A program made the translations under genes and the position numbers. Source: Burkholderiaceae bacterium (GTDB lineage Bacteria > Pseudomonadota > Gammaproteobacteria > Burkholderiales > Burkholderiaceae_C). Taken from it: a stretch of 9,776 nucleotides of DNA. Positions 1 through 7,133 of the stretch are shown here, one piece after another; the first letter of the stretch is position 1, and every line of letters starts with the position of its first letter. Under the pieces are notes generated by a model. The model did not search any database. It had not been told where the DNA came from and saw nothing but the letters and a program-made list of their open reading frames with translations. Location: positions 1-9,776 of the forward strand of contig JALQVQ010000309.1 of assembly GCA_023260315.1 (NCBI GenBank), given 5' to 3'.

Positions 1-289
1 GCTGGAACAATTGGTCGTTGACAAACAAAGCATCAGCCAATCCATCGAGCGCTCCCTTGGCCGCGGCAAGGCAGTTGTCCGCATCACGCTTGCGCTTATC
101 TGGCATCTCAAACGTAATGGTCAGCTTGATGTTGCCGCCCTCATGCTTCCAGCCCTTGAGCTGGTGCTTGGCCAACCACGTACTGTTCTCGCGGTAGTCC
201 GAACGAAGCTTGTACAGCTTGCCCCAGTGCGTACCCTTGGCACGGTTTGGGAACAGCTCCGCAGGCGGAAAGTCCAGCTCAATCCGCAC
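1..289 (-). CDS. RusA-like crossover-junction endonuclease, phage type, partial
   Basis: This reading frame runs off the left edge; 96 codons are visible, while family members are usually about 120-150 residues. RusA-family enzymes are metal-dependent nucleases that resolve Holliday junctions and are common in phage replication and recombination modules. Seen here: the N-terminal beta strand RIELDFPP followed by AELFPNRAKGTHW (residues 2-22), and the acidic motif RDADN (D69, D71, N72), then K78, LDG (81-83) and NDQLF (91-95). These match the D-x-D-N and distal Asp positions expected for metal binding in the family. I chose GTG at 287-289 as the start because AAGGA lies at 296-300, six bases upstream, and the residues before it do not look RusA-like. 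The frame upstream stays open into the M61 peptidase gene, but I infer that to be a chance joint and not a designed fusion. The origin is probably a phage genome, not the bacterium that supplies 340-9560. Confidence 0.82.
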   Translation of the reverse strand, partial: MRIELDFPPAELFPNRAKGTHWGKLYKLRSDYRENSTWLAKHQLKGWKHEGGNIKLTITFEMPDKRKRDADNCLAAAKGALDGLADALFVNDQLFQ

Positions 290-350
290 GTTGCATCCTT
301 GTACGAATCGCGTGCGCCAGCTCTGGCAATTCGAACTGATCTGCAATTGG
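279..350 (-). pseudogene. 3' end of an unidentified phage gene overlapping the rusA start
   Basis: In the frame shifted by two bases relative to M61/RusA, a short open stretch ends with TGA at 279-281 and reads approximately DQFELPELAHAIRTRMQRAD. It overlaps the proposed RusA start by 11 bases, which is a typical translational-coupling arrangement in phage operons. The composition looks protein-like, whereas the M61 frame over the same bases (NCQSWRTRFVQGCN) does not look like the end of an M61 peptidase. The frame is closed upstream by another TGA near 386-388, inside clear M61 sequence, so only about 20-25 codons can belong to the phage gene. I do not recognise the product. The call is an inference from coding appearance over a short stretch and could be wrong. 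Confidence 0.35.
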
Positions 351-365
351 GCGGTCGCGCGGTGT
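330..365. other. Left phage/bacterium junction
   Basis: Sequence to the right of about 360 encodes the PDZ-containing end of an M61 peptidase. Sequence to the left of about 340 encodes phage-like products in two overlapping frames. The exact base cannot be fixed by eye; the best estimate is 335-355, around the codons for ATAQLQISS. No transposon end, tRNA, attachment-site repeat or long inverted repeat is visible at the joint. Confidence 0.7.
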
Positions 366-2080
366 TGGTTGTCAGGCCAGGTCAGTGGGGCTTGCTGCAG
401 GCGGCCATCGCGTGACAACCAGGCCGTCAGTTCCGCTCCTTTAACGCTGGGTTGCCACTTTGCAATCCGTTCGGCGTCGACCAGTGTTTTTACGCGCCAA
501 ACGTCATTGCCGCAGCCTAAAGCCAACCACTCATCGCCAGCCGCCATACCTGCCGCCTCTGCAGCGCCGCCGCGTGCCACATGGGTGATTCGGATGCCAT
601 CGCGCTCGGTAACGCGCAGCCCGAGTCGCTGTGCGAGCGGCGCAGTTTTAGGCTTTAAGCTGACGCCAAAATCACCAAGCAGGGCCGCGATCGGTAAATC
701 TTCGGTGGTGTGCACCCATTCGTGCAGTTGGACCGCAACATCCTCAAAGCCCTGCTCACGCAGTGATTGACTCACCATTGCCTCAGTCATTGGCCCCCCG
801 GATGTGCGGTGCCACAAGGTGCGCATCAATGTGTCCAAATCACTGCCGCGTTTGCGCAACAATAAATCGGTGCAGAGCGCGATCAGCGCGCCCTTGGTGT
901 AGTAGCTGACAGTCGCATTCGGTGTGTTTTCGCCGACGCGGTAGTACTTCACCCATGCGTCGTAACTGGCCTGGGCGACACTCTGGATGTGCCGCCCCGG
1001 TGTTGCGGCGACTTGGTTGATTGTTTTGGCAACCAAATCGAGATAGGTTTGTTGCTTGATGAGGCCTGTGCGTTGCAAGAACAGGTCGTCGTAGTAGCTG
1101 GTAAAACCCTCAAAAAACCAAAGCAACGCCGTGTAGTTTTCTTGCTTGAAATCAATCGATGCCAATTCAGCGGGGCGCAGCCGTTTGACGTTCCATGTGT
1201 GGAAGTACTCATGACTAATCAAGCCCAGTAACTGCGTGTAGCCCTCGTTGGGTGTCTCGTCTGACACGCCCATGGTCGGCAGATCTGCACGTTGGCAAAT
1301 CAGTGCCGTGCTGGCTTTGTGTTCTAAGCCGCCGTAGCCATCGTGACTGGCATGGAGCATAAAAACATAGCGCTCGAAGGGCACGGTTTGGCGGTCGCTG
1401 TCGCCATGCCAAAACTGTATCTCAGCCTCGCAAATTCGACGCGTGTCGGCGACCAAGCGGGTCACGTCAAAGCCAGCTTGGTTTTTGTTGCCGATCCCCG
1501 TGACAACCAATTCATGGGGGATGCCCAGTACGTTAAAGCGGCTCAGCCAAAAATCGCCCGCCGTAAAAGGACTGTCTGCAAGGGTGTCGTAGTCAGCGGC
1601 GGTGTAGGTGCCAAAACCGCGTGCATCAACGGAAGTGGCGGGTAACGCTGTCGACAGCCGCCATTGTGAAAGGCCCCTCACCGTGGGGGTGGTCACGGTT
1701 ATGCGGTGTGCGTTTCCGGCCTCACCCATAACCTCGAGGCAGACGCTGGTCGGGTTAAAAAACGCGCGACTTTGGTCGAAATAAGCGGTACGGACGGAGG
1801 CATCAAAGGCGTAGACCTCGTAGCGCAAGGTCAGCGCTGACTTACCGTCGGTCTTGACTTGCCATTCGTTTTTGCTTTTTTGCGTGATCTCGCATCCCTG
1901 CCGTCCTTGGCGCGCCGTTAAGTTTTGCAGGTGTTGCGAAAACTCTCTGACCAAATAGCTGCCTGCAATCCATACGGGTAGACGAACTTTCTGGCGCTTT
2001 GCTGGCGCAGTGACGCGAAGCTCAACCTGCAAAAGGTGGGTGTTTGGGTCTCCCAGCGAGACGGTGTAATGAACGGGCAT
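345..2080 (-). CDS. M61 family metallopeptidase with PDZ domain, C-terminus replaced at the junction
   Basis: Zinc metallopeptidase of the M61 (glycyl aminopeptidase) family. ATG is at 2078-2080. The N-terminal beta domain includes the family hallmark PVWIAGSYLVREF at about residues 41-53. The gluzincin site is HEYFH (H290, E291, H294) with the third ligand E324 in WFFEGFTSYYDD. A PDZ domain covers roughly residues 485-560 (ITHVARGG, then AAGMAAGDEWLALG). I checked the frame codon by codon from 2080 to position 2 and found no stop. Family members are about 580-620 residues; here recognisable sequence ends near residue 575-580, so only a short tail is missing. No signal peptide is evident, suggesting a cytoplasmic enzyme. 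The start lies 3 bases after the dsbC stop, so translation is probably coupled; no strong Shine-Dalgarno sequence is visible. The open frame continues into RusA, so automatic annotation may report one false fused protein. Confidence 0.88.
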
Positions 2081-2083
2081 TGC

Positions 2084-2833
2084 TTATTTGATCGCGGCCA
2101 ACCGCTTCTCAACTTCTGCCGCGGAAATGGCGCCGGGCACCCGAGTGCCATCGGTGAAAAACAGGGCAGGTGTGCCAGAAATCCGGTGCTTTTTACCAAA
2201 CTCGATGTTTCGGTCTAGCGCTGCGGTGTCGCAGTTGACGGCCTTTGTGTCTAAGGGGATTTCATTCAACATCCAGTCCTCAAACGCGCGGCCGCGGTCC
2301 TTGGCGCACCAAATGGCTTTTGACTTTAAGGTTGAGTCAGGCCCGAGTATGGGATACAAAAATATGTGTAACGTGATGTCATTCACGTTCATCATGTCAC
2401 GTTCAAATCGTTTGCAAAAACCACAGTTGGGATCCTCAAAAACAGCTATTTGCCGTTTCCCGTTGCCTCGTTTAATCGTGAAGGCATCCTTGAATGGGAG
2501 CTGATCAAACGGGATGGCGCTCAGCTGGTCCATCCGTTCTTGTGTCAAATTGCGTTTTGCCTTGAGGTCAACCAACACACCCTGCAAGATGTAGTCGCCA
2601 GCCGCGTCGGTGTAAAGCAGTTCGGTTTCACCAAAACGGACCTCGTACAGACCATTCATGGGTGTCTTTGTCACGCTGTTGATCGCCGGCAAGTTTGGCA
2701 GTCGTTTCGTGAGGGCTTCGCGTATTTTGGCCTCTTGCGCGTGCACCGCTGGCAGACTGCCCACGAGTAATAGGGCGGTTACTGCGCCGCGCAGCAAGAC
2801 TTTGAACGATGCATTAAACATGGTGTGTTCCAT
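2084..2833 (-). CDS. dsbC: DsbC/DsbG-family periplasmic thiol:disulfide interchange protein
   Basis: 249 residues from the longest start. DsbC-type proteins shuffle wrong disulfide bonds in the periplasm and are kept reduced by DsbD. Seen here: an N-terminal signal peptide with a hydrophobic core (about residues 14-28) and a likely cleavage after VHA (residue 32); an N-terminal dimerisation domain to about residue 95; then a thioredoxin fold with active site C137-G-F-C140 in FEDPNCGFCKRFE, the cis-proline loop at T221-P222, and two further cysteines (C176, C201) placed like the structural disulfide of the family. Two starts are possible: ATG at 2831-2833, or ATG at 2819-2821 (residue 5). The second has GGAA about seven bases upstream and gives a more typical signal peptide, so it may be the true one. 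The gene lies 35 bases after the upstream monooxygenase and 3 bases before M61, consistent with one operon. Confidence 0.9.
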   Translation of the reverse strand: MEHTMFNASFKVLLRGAVTALLLVGSLPAVHAQEAKIREALTKRLPNLPAINSVTKTPMNGLYEVRFGETELLYTDAAGDYILQGVLVDLKAKRNLTQERMDQLSAIPFDQLPFKDAFTIKRGNGKRQIAVFEDPNCGFCKRFERDMMNVNDITLHIFLYPILGPDSTLKSKAIWCAKDRGRAFEDWMLNEIPLDTKAVNCDTAALDRNIEFGKKHRISGTPALFFTDGTRVPGAISAAEVEKRLAAIK

Positions 2834-2868
2834 TTATGAATGAGTGAGTTTGAGCACGTGTCAGCGAG

Positions 2869-4044
2869 TCAGTTCCCCATGCCAAGCCGTTGAACCCAAT
2901 GTTTGACCGGCGAGAGGGCATTGAAAACGGACAAGCCGGCGTTGCGCACCCAAGGTATGGGGACCTGCCCTGAGAGTGGGTTCGTAAAAAGGTGGAACAG
3001 GCTGTGCGTCGCCCATTGCATCGTTTGCGTGTCGGCTCTTCGTAGGCGTTGGTACCGCTGCATCAGTCGTGGGGCGCTGGCAGGCTCCCACCGTTTCCGG
3101 ATGGCCAGGCAGTCTGCCAGTGTTTGTGCGTCAGAGAGCCCCAAATTCAGCCCTTGGCCAGCAAGGGGGTGAATGGTATGCGCTGCGTCGCCAACCAGAA
3201 CGGTCTGCCCCTCAAACCAGCGTGTCGCCTGACTCACCGACAGGGGGAAGCCAACGGGGCCTGCAGTCACCCGCAACTGGCCCAATGCATGATGGCTGGC
3301 CGTGCTCAGTGCGATTGCTAATTGTTCGGTATTTTCTGCCGACGTGTCACTCGACCATTGACGGTGTTCGCTGGCGGGTAACGACCACACCACAGCGAGC
3401 GATCGGCCTTGCGCGCCGCCAACCGGTAACAAGGCCAGAATGCGTTCACCGTCGAACCATTGCTGAGCCACCCCCCCATGCGGGTGATCTGCGATGACAC
3501 GGGCGGCGATCGCCTTGTGCGGGTAATTGACCGTGTCGGTCTCTATCTCTTGCCGTTGGCGTTGTTGACTTGATCGACCCTCACAGATGACGGTCAGGTC
3601 AAACGCGCTTGAATGCGATGGGGTGTCGCCCCCATCCGGCATTGTGCTTATCAGGGGTTGCTTTTGGCAGGCCTCCCAGAGGGCATCTTCCAGCGCAGGA
3701 ACGTCGACCATCCAGGCAACAGGTTCGGTGTGGCCTTTTGCGCTGGTGTCTGGGTTTTGGTTTTCAATTGTCAACTGCCCGCCCAGGTCGCCAAAAACGC
3801 GCATCTGATTGATGGCCGTGACCCACGGCGCGCCTTCTTCATGGGGCCAAACACCGGACGCCTCAAGCGTGGCACGCGAGCGGTGGTTGATGGCGTAGGC
3901 ACGAACATCTCTTTGCGAACGCCCTTCCAAGAGCCGTCTTGGGGCGGATGCGTGGACACGCCAACCTTGATTCGCTAGCAACAAGGCCGTGACATGCGCT
4001 GTGATGCCAGTGCCAAAAACGCGAATGTTGCCCAGTTGATTCAT
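2869..4044 (-). CDS. UbiH/UbiF/VisC-type FAD-dependent monooxygenase
   Basis: 391 residues, the usual size for flavoprotein hydroxylases that add oxygen to the ubiquinone ring using FAD and NAD(P)H. Evidence: an N-terminal Rossmann nucleotide-binding segment (residues 8-34, GTGITAHVTALLLANQGWRV), the stretch RAYAINHRSRATLEASGVW (about 48-66) typical of UbiH-like enzymes, and the second FAD motif VLVGDAAHTIHPLAGQGLNLGL (residues 282-303; D286 contacts the ribityl or pyrophosphate part of FAD in the family). The dinucleotide motif ends in Ala instead of the third Gly (G11, G13, A16), a mild deviation. Which ring position is hydroxylated cannot be told from sequence. ATG at 4042-4044 is preceded by a G-rich run very close to the start, so the ribosome-binding site is weak or atypical. 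It is the first gene of the leftward group with dsbC and the M61 peptidase and is divergent from ychF. Confidence 0.87.
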   Translation of the reverse strand: MNQLGNIRVFGTGITAHVTALLLANQGWRVHASAPRRLLEGRSQRDVRAYAINHRSRATLEASGVWPHEEGAPWVTAINQMRVFGDLGGQLTIENQNPDTSAKGHTEPVAWMVDVPALEDALWEACQKQPLISTMPDGGDTPSHSSAFDLTVICEGRSSQQRQRQEIETDTVNYPHKAIAARVIADHPHGGVAQQWFDGERILALLPVGGAQGRSLAVVWSLPASEHRQWSSDTSAENTEQLAIALSTASHHALGQLRVTAGPVGFPLSVSQATRWFEGQTVLVGDAAHTIHPLAGQGLNLGLSDAQTLADCLAIRKRWEPASAPRLMQRYQRLRRADTQTMQWATHSLFHLFTNPLSGQVPIPWVRNAGLSVFNALSPVKHWVQRLGMGN

Positions 4045-4146
4045 GCCCCCATTCTAAGTTCGTTGCCCCTTTGGCTGCAGCGCAGGGGGGAAAGAGGGCG
4101 AGGGTGAAGTCGCTTAAACTCTCGGGACTGATTACTGAGGATTGTC
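4045..4146. promoter_or_regulatory. Divergent spacer between the ubiH-like gene and ychF
   Basis: About 100 bases that must carry promoters for both the leftward and rightward transcripts. I see no convincing -35/-10 pair on either strand. The clear signal is a ribosome-binding site for ychF: GAGG at 4137-4140, six bases before the ATG at 4147. A purine-rich run (4084-4108) occupies the centre. Confidence 0.45.
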
Positions 4147-5238
4147 ATGAGCTTGAAATGCGGCATCGTAGGGTTACCCAACGTGGGGAAATCAACCCTT
4201 TTTAACGCCTTAACCAAAGCGGGTATTGCCGCTGAAAACTACCCTTTCTGCACCATTGAGCCGAACGTCGGTGTCGTTGAGGTCCCAGACCCCCGGCTCG
4301 ACCAGTTGCGTGACATCGTCAGCCCTGAGCGGGTGGTCCCTGCCATTGTCGAGTTTGTTGACATCGCCGGGCTGGTGGCTGGTGCAAGCACCGGCGAGGG
4401 TTTGGGAAACAAATTTTTGGCCCATATCCGTGAGACAGATGCCACGGTCAACGTCGTTCGATGCTTTGAAGACGATAACGTGGTCCACGTGGCTGGCAAG
4501 GTAGACCCGATCGCCGACATCGAGGTCATCCAAACAGAGCTCTGCTTGGCGGATCTGTCAGCTGTCGAGAAAGCCCTCCACCGCGTATCCAAGACAGCGC
4601 GCTCTGGCGACAAGGAGTCGGTGCGTTTGGTGAGTATTCTTGAGCGTTGTCAGGCCGCCTTGAATGAGGGCAAACCCGTTCGCACATTGGCGTTCAGCAA
4701 AGAAGAGGCGCCGCTGCTGAAACAATTCTTCTTGATCACGGCGAAGCCCGCGATGTTCGTGGCAAACGTCTCAGAAGACGGTTTTGAGAACAACCCTCTG
4801 CTCGACCGCCTGGTCGCTTTTGCTGAGTCGCAAAACGCGCCTGTCGTTGCGATTTGTGCCAAATTAGAGGCTGAGATGAGCGAAATGTCGGACGAAGACC
4901 GCGACATGTTCTTGGCTGAGTTGGGCCAATCTGAGCCAGGCCTTAACCGTTTGATCCGTGCCGCCTACCGCCTGTTGGGGTTACAGACTTACTTCACCGC
5001 AGGCGTCAAAGAGGTCCGCGCTTGGACAATCCGCGTCGGCGACACGGGGCCGCAAGCCGCCGGTGTGATCCATACGGATTTTGAAAAAGGCTACATCCGC
5101 GCGCAGACCATCGCGTATGACGACTACATCGCTTTTAAAGGCGAGCAAGGTGCCAAAGATGCCGGAAAGATGCGCGCCGAAGGCAAGGAATACGTCGTGA
5201 AGGACGGCGACGTTCTCAACTTCTTATTCAGTAGCTGA
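4147..5238 (+). CDS. ychF: Redox-regulated ATPase YchF (Obg-like, OLA1 family)
   Basis: 363 residues, the same length as the E. coli protein as I recall it. YchF is a ribosome-associated P-loop ATPase of the Obg superfamily that influences translation initiation and stress responses. Visible motifs: the P-loop GLPNVGKS (residues 9-16), the G3 motif DIAG (72-75) in [19 protein letters not shown], and NVSE (207-210) in the G4 position. The family's N-x-x-E in place of NKxD explains its preference for ATP over GTP. A coiled-coil segment lies in the middle (about 130-200), and a C-terminal TGS domain ends in [15 protein letters not shown]35 in YPFCTIEPN matches the cysteine linked to redox sensitivity in E. 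coli (from memory). The start is supported by GAGG six bases upstream. The 3' end overlaps the convergent membrane protein gene by 11 bases. Confidence 0.97.
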   Translation: MSLKCGIVGLPNVGKSTLFNALTKAGIAAENYPFCTIEPNVGVVEVPDPRLDQLRDIVSPERVVPAIVEFVDIAGLVAGASTGEGLGNKFLAHIRETDATVNVVRCFEDDNVVHVAGKVDPIADIEVIQTELCLADLSAVEKALHRVSKTARSGDKESVRLVSILERCQAALNEGKPVRTLAFSKEEAPLLKQFFLITAKPAMFVANVSEDGFENNPLLDRLVAFAESQNAPVVAICAKLEAEMSEMSDEDRDMFLAELGQSEPGLNRLIRAAYRLLGLQTYFTAGVKEVRAWTIRVGDTGPQAAGVIHTDFEKGYIRAQTIAYDDYIAFKGEQGAKDAGKMRAEGKEYVVKDGDVLNFLFSS

Positions 5239-5713
5239 GCCACAACTCCACGCCGGCGAGCAGCAGCCAGTAACGCAAAAATTTGCCGACCGCCATGTAG
5301 AAAGCGCAAGTCGCCGCCGGCATGCGCAACCATCCGGCGAGGGTGCAAACCACATCGCCGACGATGGGTGCCCACGCCAGCAAACAGGCTTTGGGGCCAA
5401 TGCGATGCAGCTGCCGTAACCCCCATGCGACCCCCCGCCCCTTGGGCGGAGATGCGGGGTGACCGTCGCTCGCTAAGCGATGCAAGCCGGCGCCCAGAGC
5501 CCAGCTCACCATGCCACCGAGGGTGTTGCCGACGGTTGCGATGGCCAGGGCTGTCCAGAATAAATCAGGGGTCAACGAGACCACGCCGACCAATGCCGCC
5601 TCTGAGCCCGCGGGCAGCCAAGTGGCGGCCAAAAATGAGATCACGAACAGGGTGCTGAGCCCGACTTCCGGCAGGCTTAGCCAATTGATTAGGTGGGTGA
5701 GCCATGCATCCAT
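5228..5713 (-). CDS. YqaA-type DedA/SNARE-associated membrane protein
   Basis: 161 residues, strongly hydrophobic. Visible segments: a membrane stretch at about residues 18-32, the family block [15 protein letters not shown] (31-45), a second membrane stretch with [13 protein letters not shown] (62-74), a short soluble loop rich in G, P and K (about 80-105), the re-entrant-like block [22 protein letters not shown] (111-132), and a last membrane stretch (about 138-158). These blocks match YqaA-like members of the DedA/VTT superfamily, inner-membrane proteins thought to act in lipid transport or membrane homeostasis; the substrate of this subgroup is not established. ATG at 5711-5713 is the only good start, with no clear Shine-Dalgarno. 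The last codons overlap the ychF stop region on the opposite strand by 11 bases, so the two transcripts must run into each other. Confidence 0.85.
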   Translation of the reverse strand: MDAWLTHLINWLSLPEVGLSTLFVISFLAATWLPAGSEAALVGVVSLTPDLFWTALAIATVGNTLGGMVSWALGAGLHRLASDGHPASPPKGRGVAWGLRQLHRIGPKACLLAWAPIVGDVVCTLAGWLRMPAATCAFYMAVGKFLRYWLLLAGVELWLSY

Positions 5714-5811
5714 GCCAGAGAGTATAGGTAGAATGATGCTTATTTTTTCAGCACACGCACGGGTTTGCGCGTGATCTTCAACCCTTCCCGCTACACGCGC
5801 TACGCTCCTTC
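5714..5811. promoter_or_regulatory. Divergent spacer between yqaA-type gene and dusB
   Basis: About 98 bases with promoters expected in both directions. On the minus strand TATACT (5721-5726) is a fair -10 box but lies only seven bases from the yqaA-type start. On the plus strand TAGAAT (5729-5734) resembles a -10 box, without a convincing -35. The dusB side contains GCGCGTG at 5767-5773, which can pair with CACGCGC at 5794-5800 or, in part, with CACGC at 5754-5758. All of these are weak, unaided readings. Confidence 0.35.
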
Positions 5812-6840
5812 GTGCAAATCGGTCCCTTTACGCTTGCCAACAACCTGTTTGTCGCCCCGATGGCGGGTGTGACCGATCGGCCATTTCGTCAACTCTGTAA
5901 ACAACTGGGTGCAGGCTATGCCGTGAGCGAAATGGTGACCTCTCGACGCGATTTATGGGACTCCCTTAAAACGTCGCGCCGGGCGAACCATGAAGGCGAA
6001 GTGGGACCCATTGCGGTTCAGATTGCGGGTACCGATGCGCAAATGATGGCGGAGGCGGCTGTCTACAACATAGACCGCGGCGCCCAGATCATCGACATCA
6101 ACATGGGTTGCCCCGCAAAAAAGGTCTGTAACAAGTGGGCCGGGTCTGCCTTGATGCAGGATGAGGCGTTAGCGATCGACATCGTGCAAGCGGTGGTCGA
6201 CGCCTGCGAGCCGCACGGCGTACCCGTGACGCTCAAAATGCGCACCGGTTGGGCAGCACATGCCAAAAACGCGCGGCAAATTGCGCTCGCAGCAGAGCAA
6301 GCGGGTGTTCAAATGTTGACCATCCACGGCCGCACCCGTGAGCAGGGTTACAAAGGATTCGCTGAACACGAAACGGTCGCCGACATCAAGTCTCGCGTCC
6401 GAATCCCTGTTGTGGCGAATGGTGATGTGGACTCCCCTGAAAGTGCCCAAAACGTGCTGGCGGCAACGGGCGCTGATGCGGTCATGATTGGCCGCGCCGC
6501 ACAAGGGCGGCCGTGGCTGTTCAATGACATCGCCACTTTTCTTTCCACAGGCGTCCATGCGCCGGCGCCAACAGCCGCTGCCATGCGGTCGTGGATGCTT
6601 GCCCACCTTCATGAGCACTACGATTTGTATGGTGAATTCACTGGTGTTCGGTCGGCTCGAAAGCATTTGGGCTGGTACGCGCAGCATTTGCCCTCGGGTG
6701 ATTTGTTACGCCGTCATGTCAACCGAATCATCGCGTGCGACGAACAGATCGCGGCGGTTGAAACCTATTTCTCAGCTTGGGCAGATGATCGCTTGGATGA
6801 GTTGGCTGCTGATTGGCAACCACTTGTGACCATCAACTAG
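5812..6840 (+). CDS. dusB: tRNA-dihydrouridine synthase B
   Basis: 342 residues. DusB uses FMN and NADPH to reduce a specific uridine in the D-loop of tRNA (U17 in E. coli). Visible: the TIM-barrel start VAPMAGVTDRPFR (14-26), VSEMVTS (38-44), the signature IDINMGCPAKKV (94-105) with the catalytic cysteine C100, the FMN-binding K142 region VTLKMRTGW (139-147), TIHGRTREQGYKG (170-182), PVVANGDV (199-206) and the phosphate-binding MIGRAAQGRPW (225-235). A helical tRNA-binding domain fills the C-terminus from about 245. The start is GTG at 5812-5814; the frame is closed upstream at 5734-5736 and holds no ATG, and the resulting N-terminus MQIGPFTLANN matches the family. There is no good Shine-Dalgarno sequence. 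The pairing with fis nine bases downstream is the conserved proteobacterial dusB-fis operon. Confidence 0.96.
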   Translation: MQIGPFTLANNLFVAPMAGVTDRPFRQLCKQLGAGYAVSEMVTSRRDLWDSLKTSRRANHEGEVGPIAVQIAGTDAQMMAEAAVYNIDRGAQIIDINMGCPAKKVCNKWAGSALMQDEALAIDIVQAVVDACEPHGVPVTLKMRTGWAAHAKNARQIALAAEQAGVQMLTIHGRTREQGYKGFAEHETVADIKSRVRIPVVANGDVDSPESAQNVLAATGADAVMIGRAAQGRPWLFNDIATFLSTGVHAPAPTAAAMRSWMLAHLHEHYDLYGEFTGVRSARKHLGWYAQHLPSGDLLRRHVNRIIACDEQIAAVETYFSAWADDRLDELAADWQPLVTIN

Positions 6841-6849
6841 GACGACACA

Positions 6850-7086
6850 ATGAGCCGACAAGATATTGAAAAAGACGTCCACGCCAGCATGCAGGCGTAC
6901 TTCGCTGATTTGGCGGGCAGCGAGCCACACGGTCTCTACGACATGATGATTGGCGCCGTTGAGAAGCCGCTGCTTGAAGCCGTCATGGCACAAGCCAACA
7001 ACAACCAGTCCCGCGCTGCACAGTGGCTCGGCTTGAATCGCAATACCCTGCGTAAAAAATTAATCCTGCACCGTTTGATCGATTGA
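6850..7086 (+). CDS. fis: Fis-family nucleoid-associated DNA-binding regulator
   Basis: 78 residues, the short betaproteobacterial form (E. coli Fis is 98). Fis is a homodimer that bends DNA and regulates rRNA, metabolic and recombination sites. The C-terminal helix-turn-helix is clear at about residues 52-75: [20 protein letters not shown], close to the [20 protein letters not shown] version of E. coli. The preceding helices (about 28-50) form the dimer interface. The N-terminal beta-hairpin arm known from the E. coli protein appears short or absent. The start ATG at 6850 is supported by AGGA overlapping the dusB stop (6839-6842), and the gene follows dusB by nine bases, so both are probably expressed from one transcript. 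purH follows after 47 bases. Confidence 0.95.
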   Translation: MSRQDIEKDVHASMQAYFADLAGSEPHGLYDMMIGAVEKPLLEAVMAQANNNQSRAAQWLGLNRNTLRKKLILHRLID

Positions 7087-7133
7087 TCGCCCGGACGAGC
7101 TCACCTTTCCACTCATCAATTTGTTACACCACC

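Noticed and set aside
1..415. Plus-strand open frame at 11-415
   Set aside because: It is the exact antisense phase of the minus-strand RusA/M61 codons, starts at TTG and shows no family motif.
210..770. Long plus-strand open frame (186 codons)
   Set aside because: Antisense to the M61 PDZ region; rich in Ser, Arg and Pro with no domain, and the M61 strand explains the same bases.
1..2080. A single genuine M61-RusA fusion protein
   Set aside because: RusA has its own start and ribosome-binding site, a second phage frame overlaps that start, and the other end of the bacterial block is also broken into phage sequence. Kept only as a finding to test.
3069..3497. Plus-strand open frame of 142 codons
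   Set aside because: Antisense shadow of the UbiH-like gene, whose FAD motifs are clear on the minus strand.
6169..6687. Minus-strand open frame of 172 codons
   Set aside because: Antisense shadow of dusB; no recognisable motif.
7083..7133. Longer PurH start at TTG 7083 overlapping the fis stop
   Set aside because: The 17 extra residues do not resemble PurH N-termini, while ATG at 7134 gives the standard beginning.
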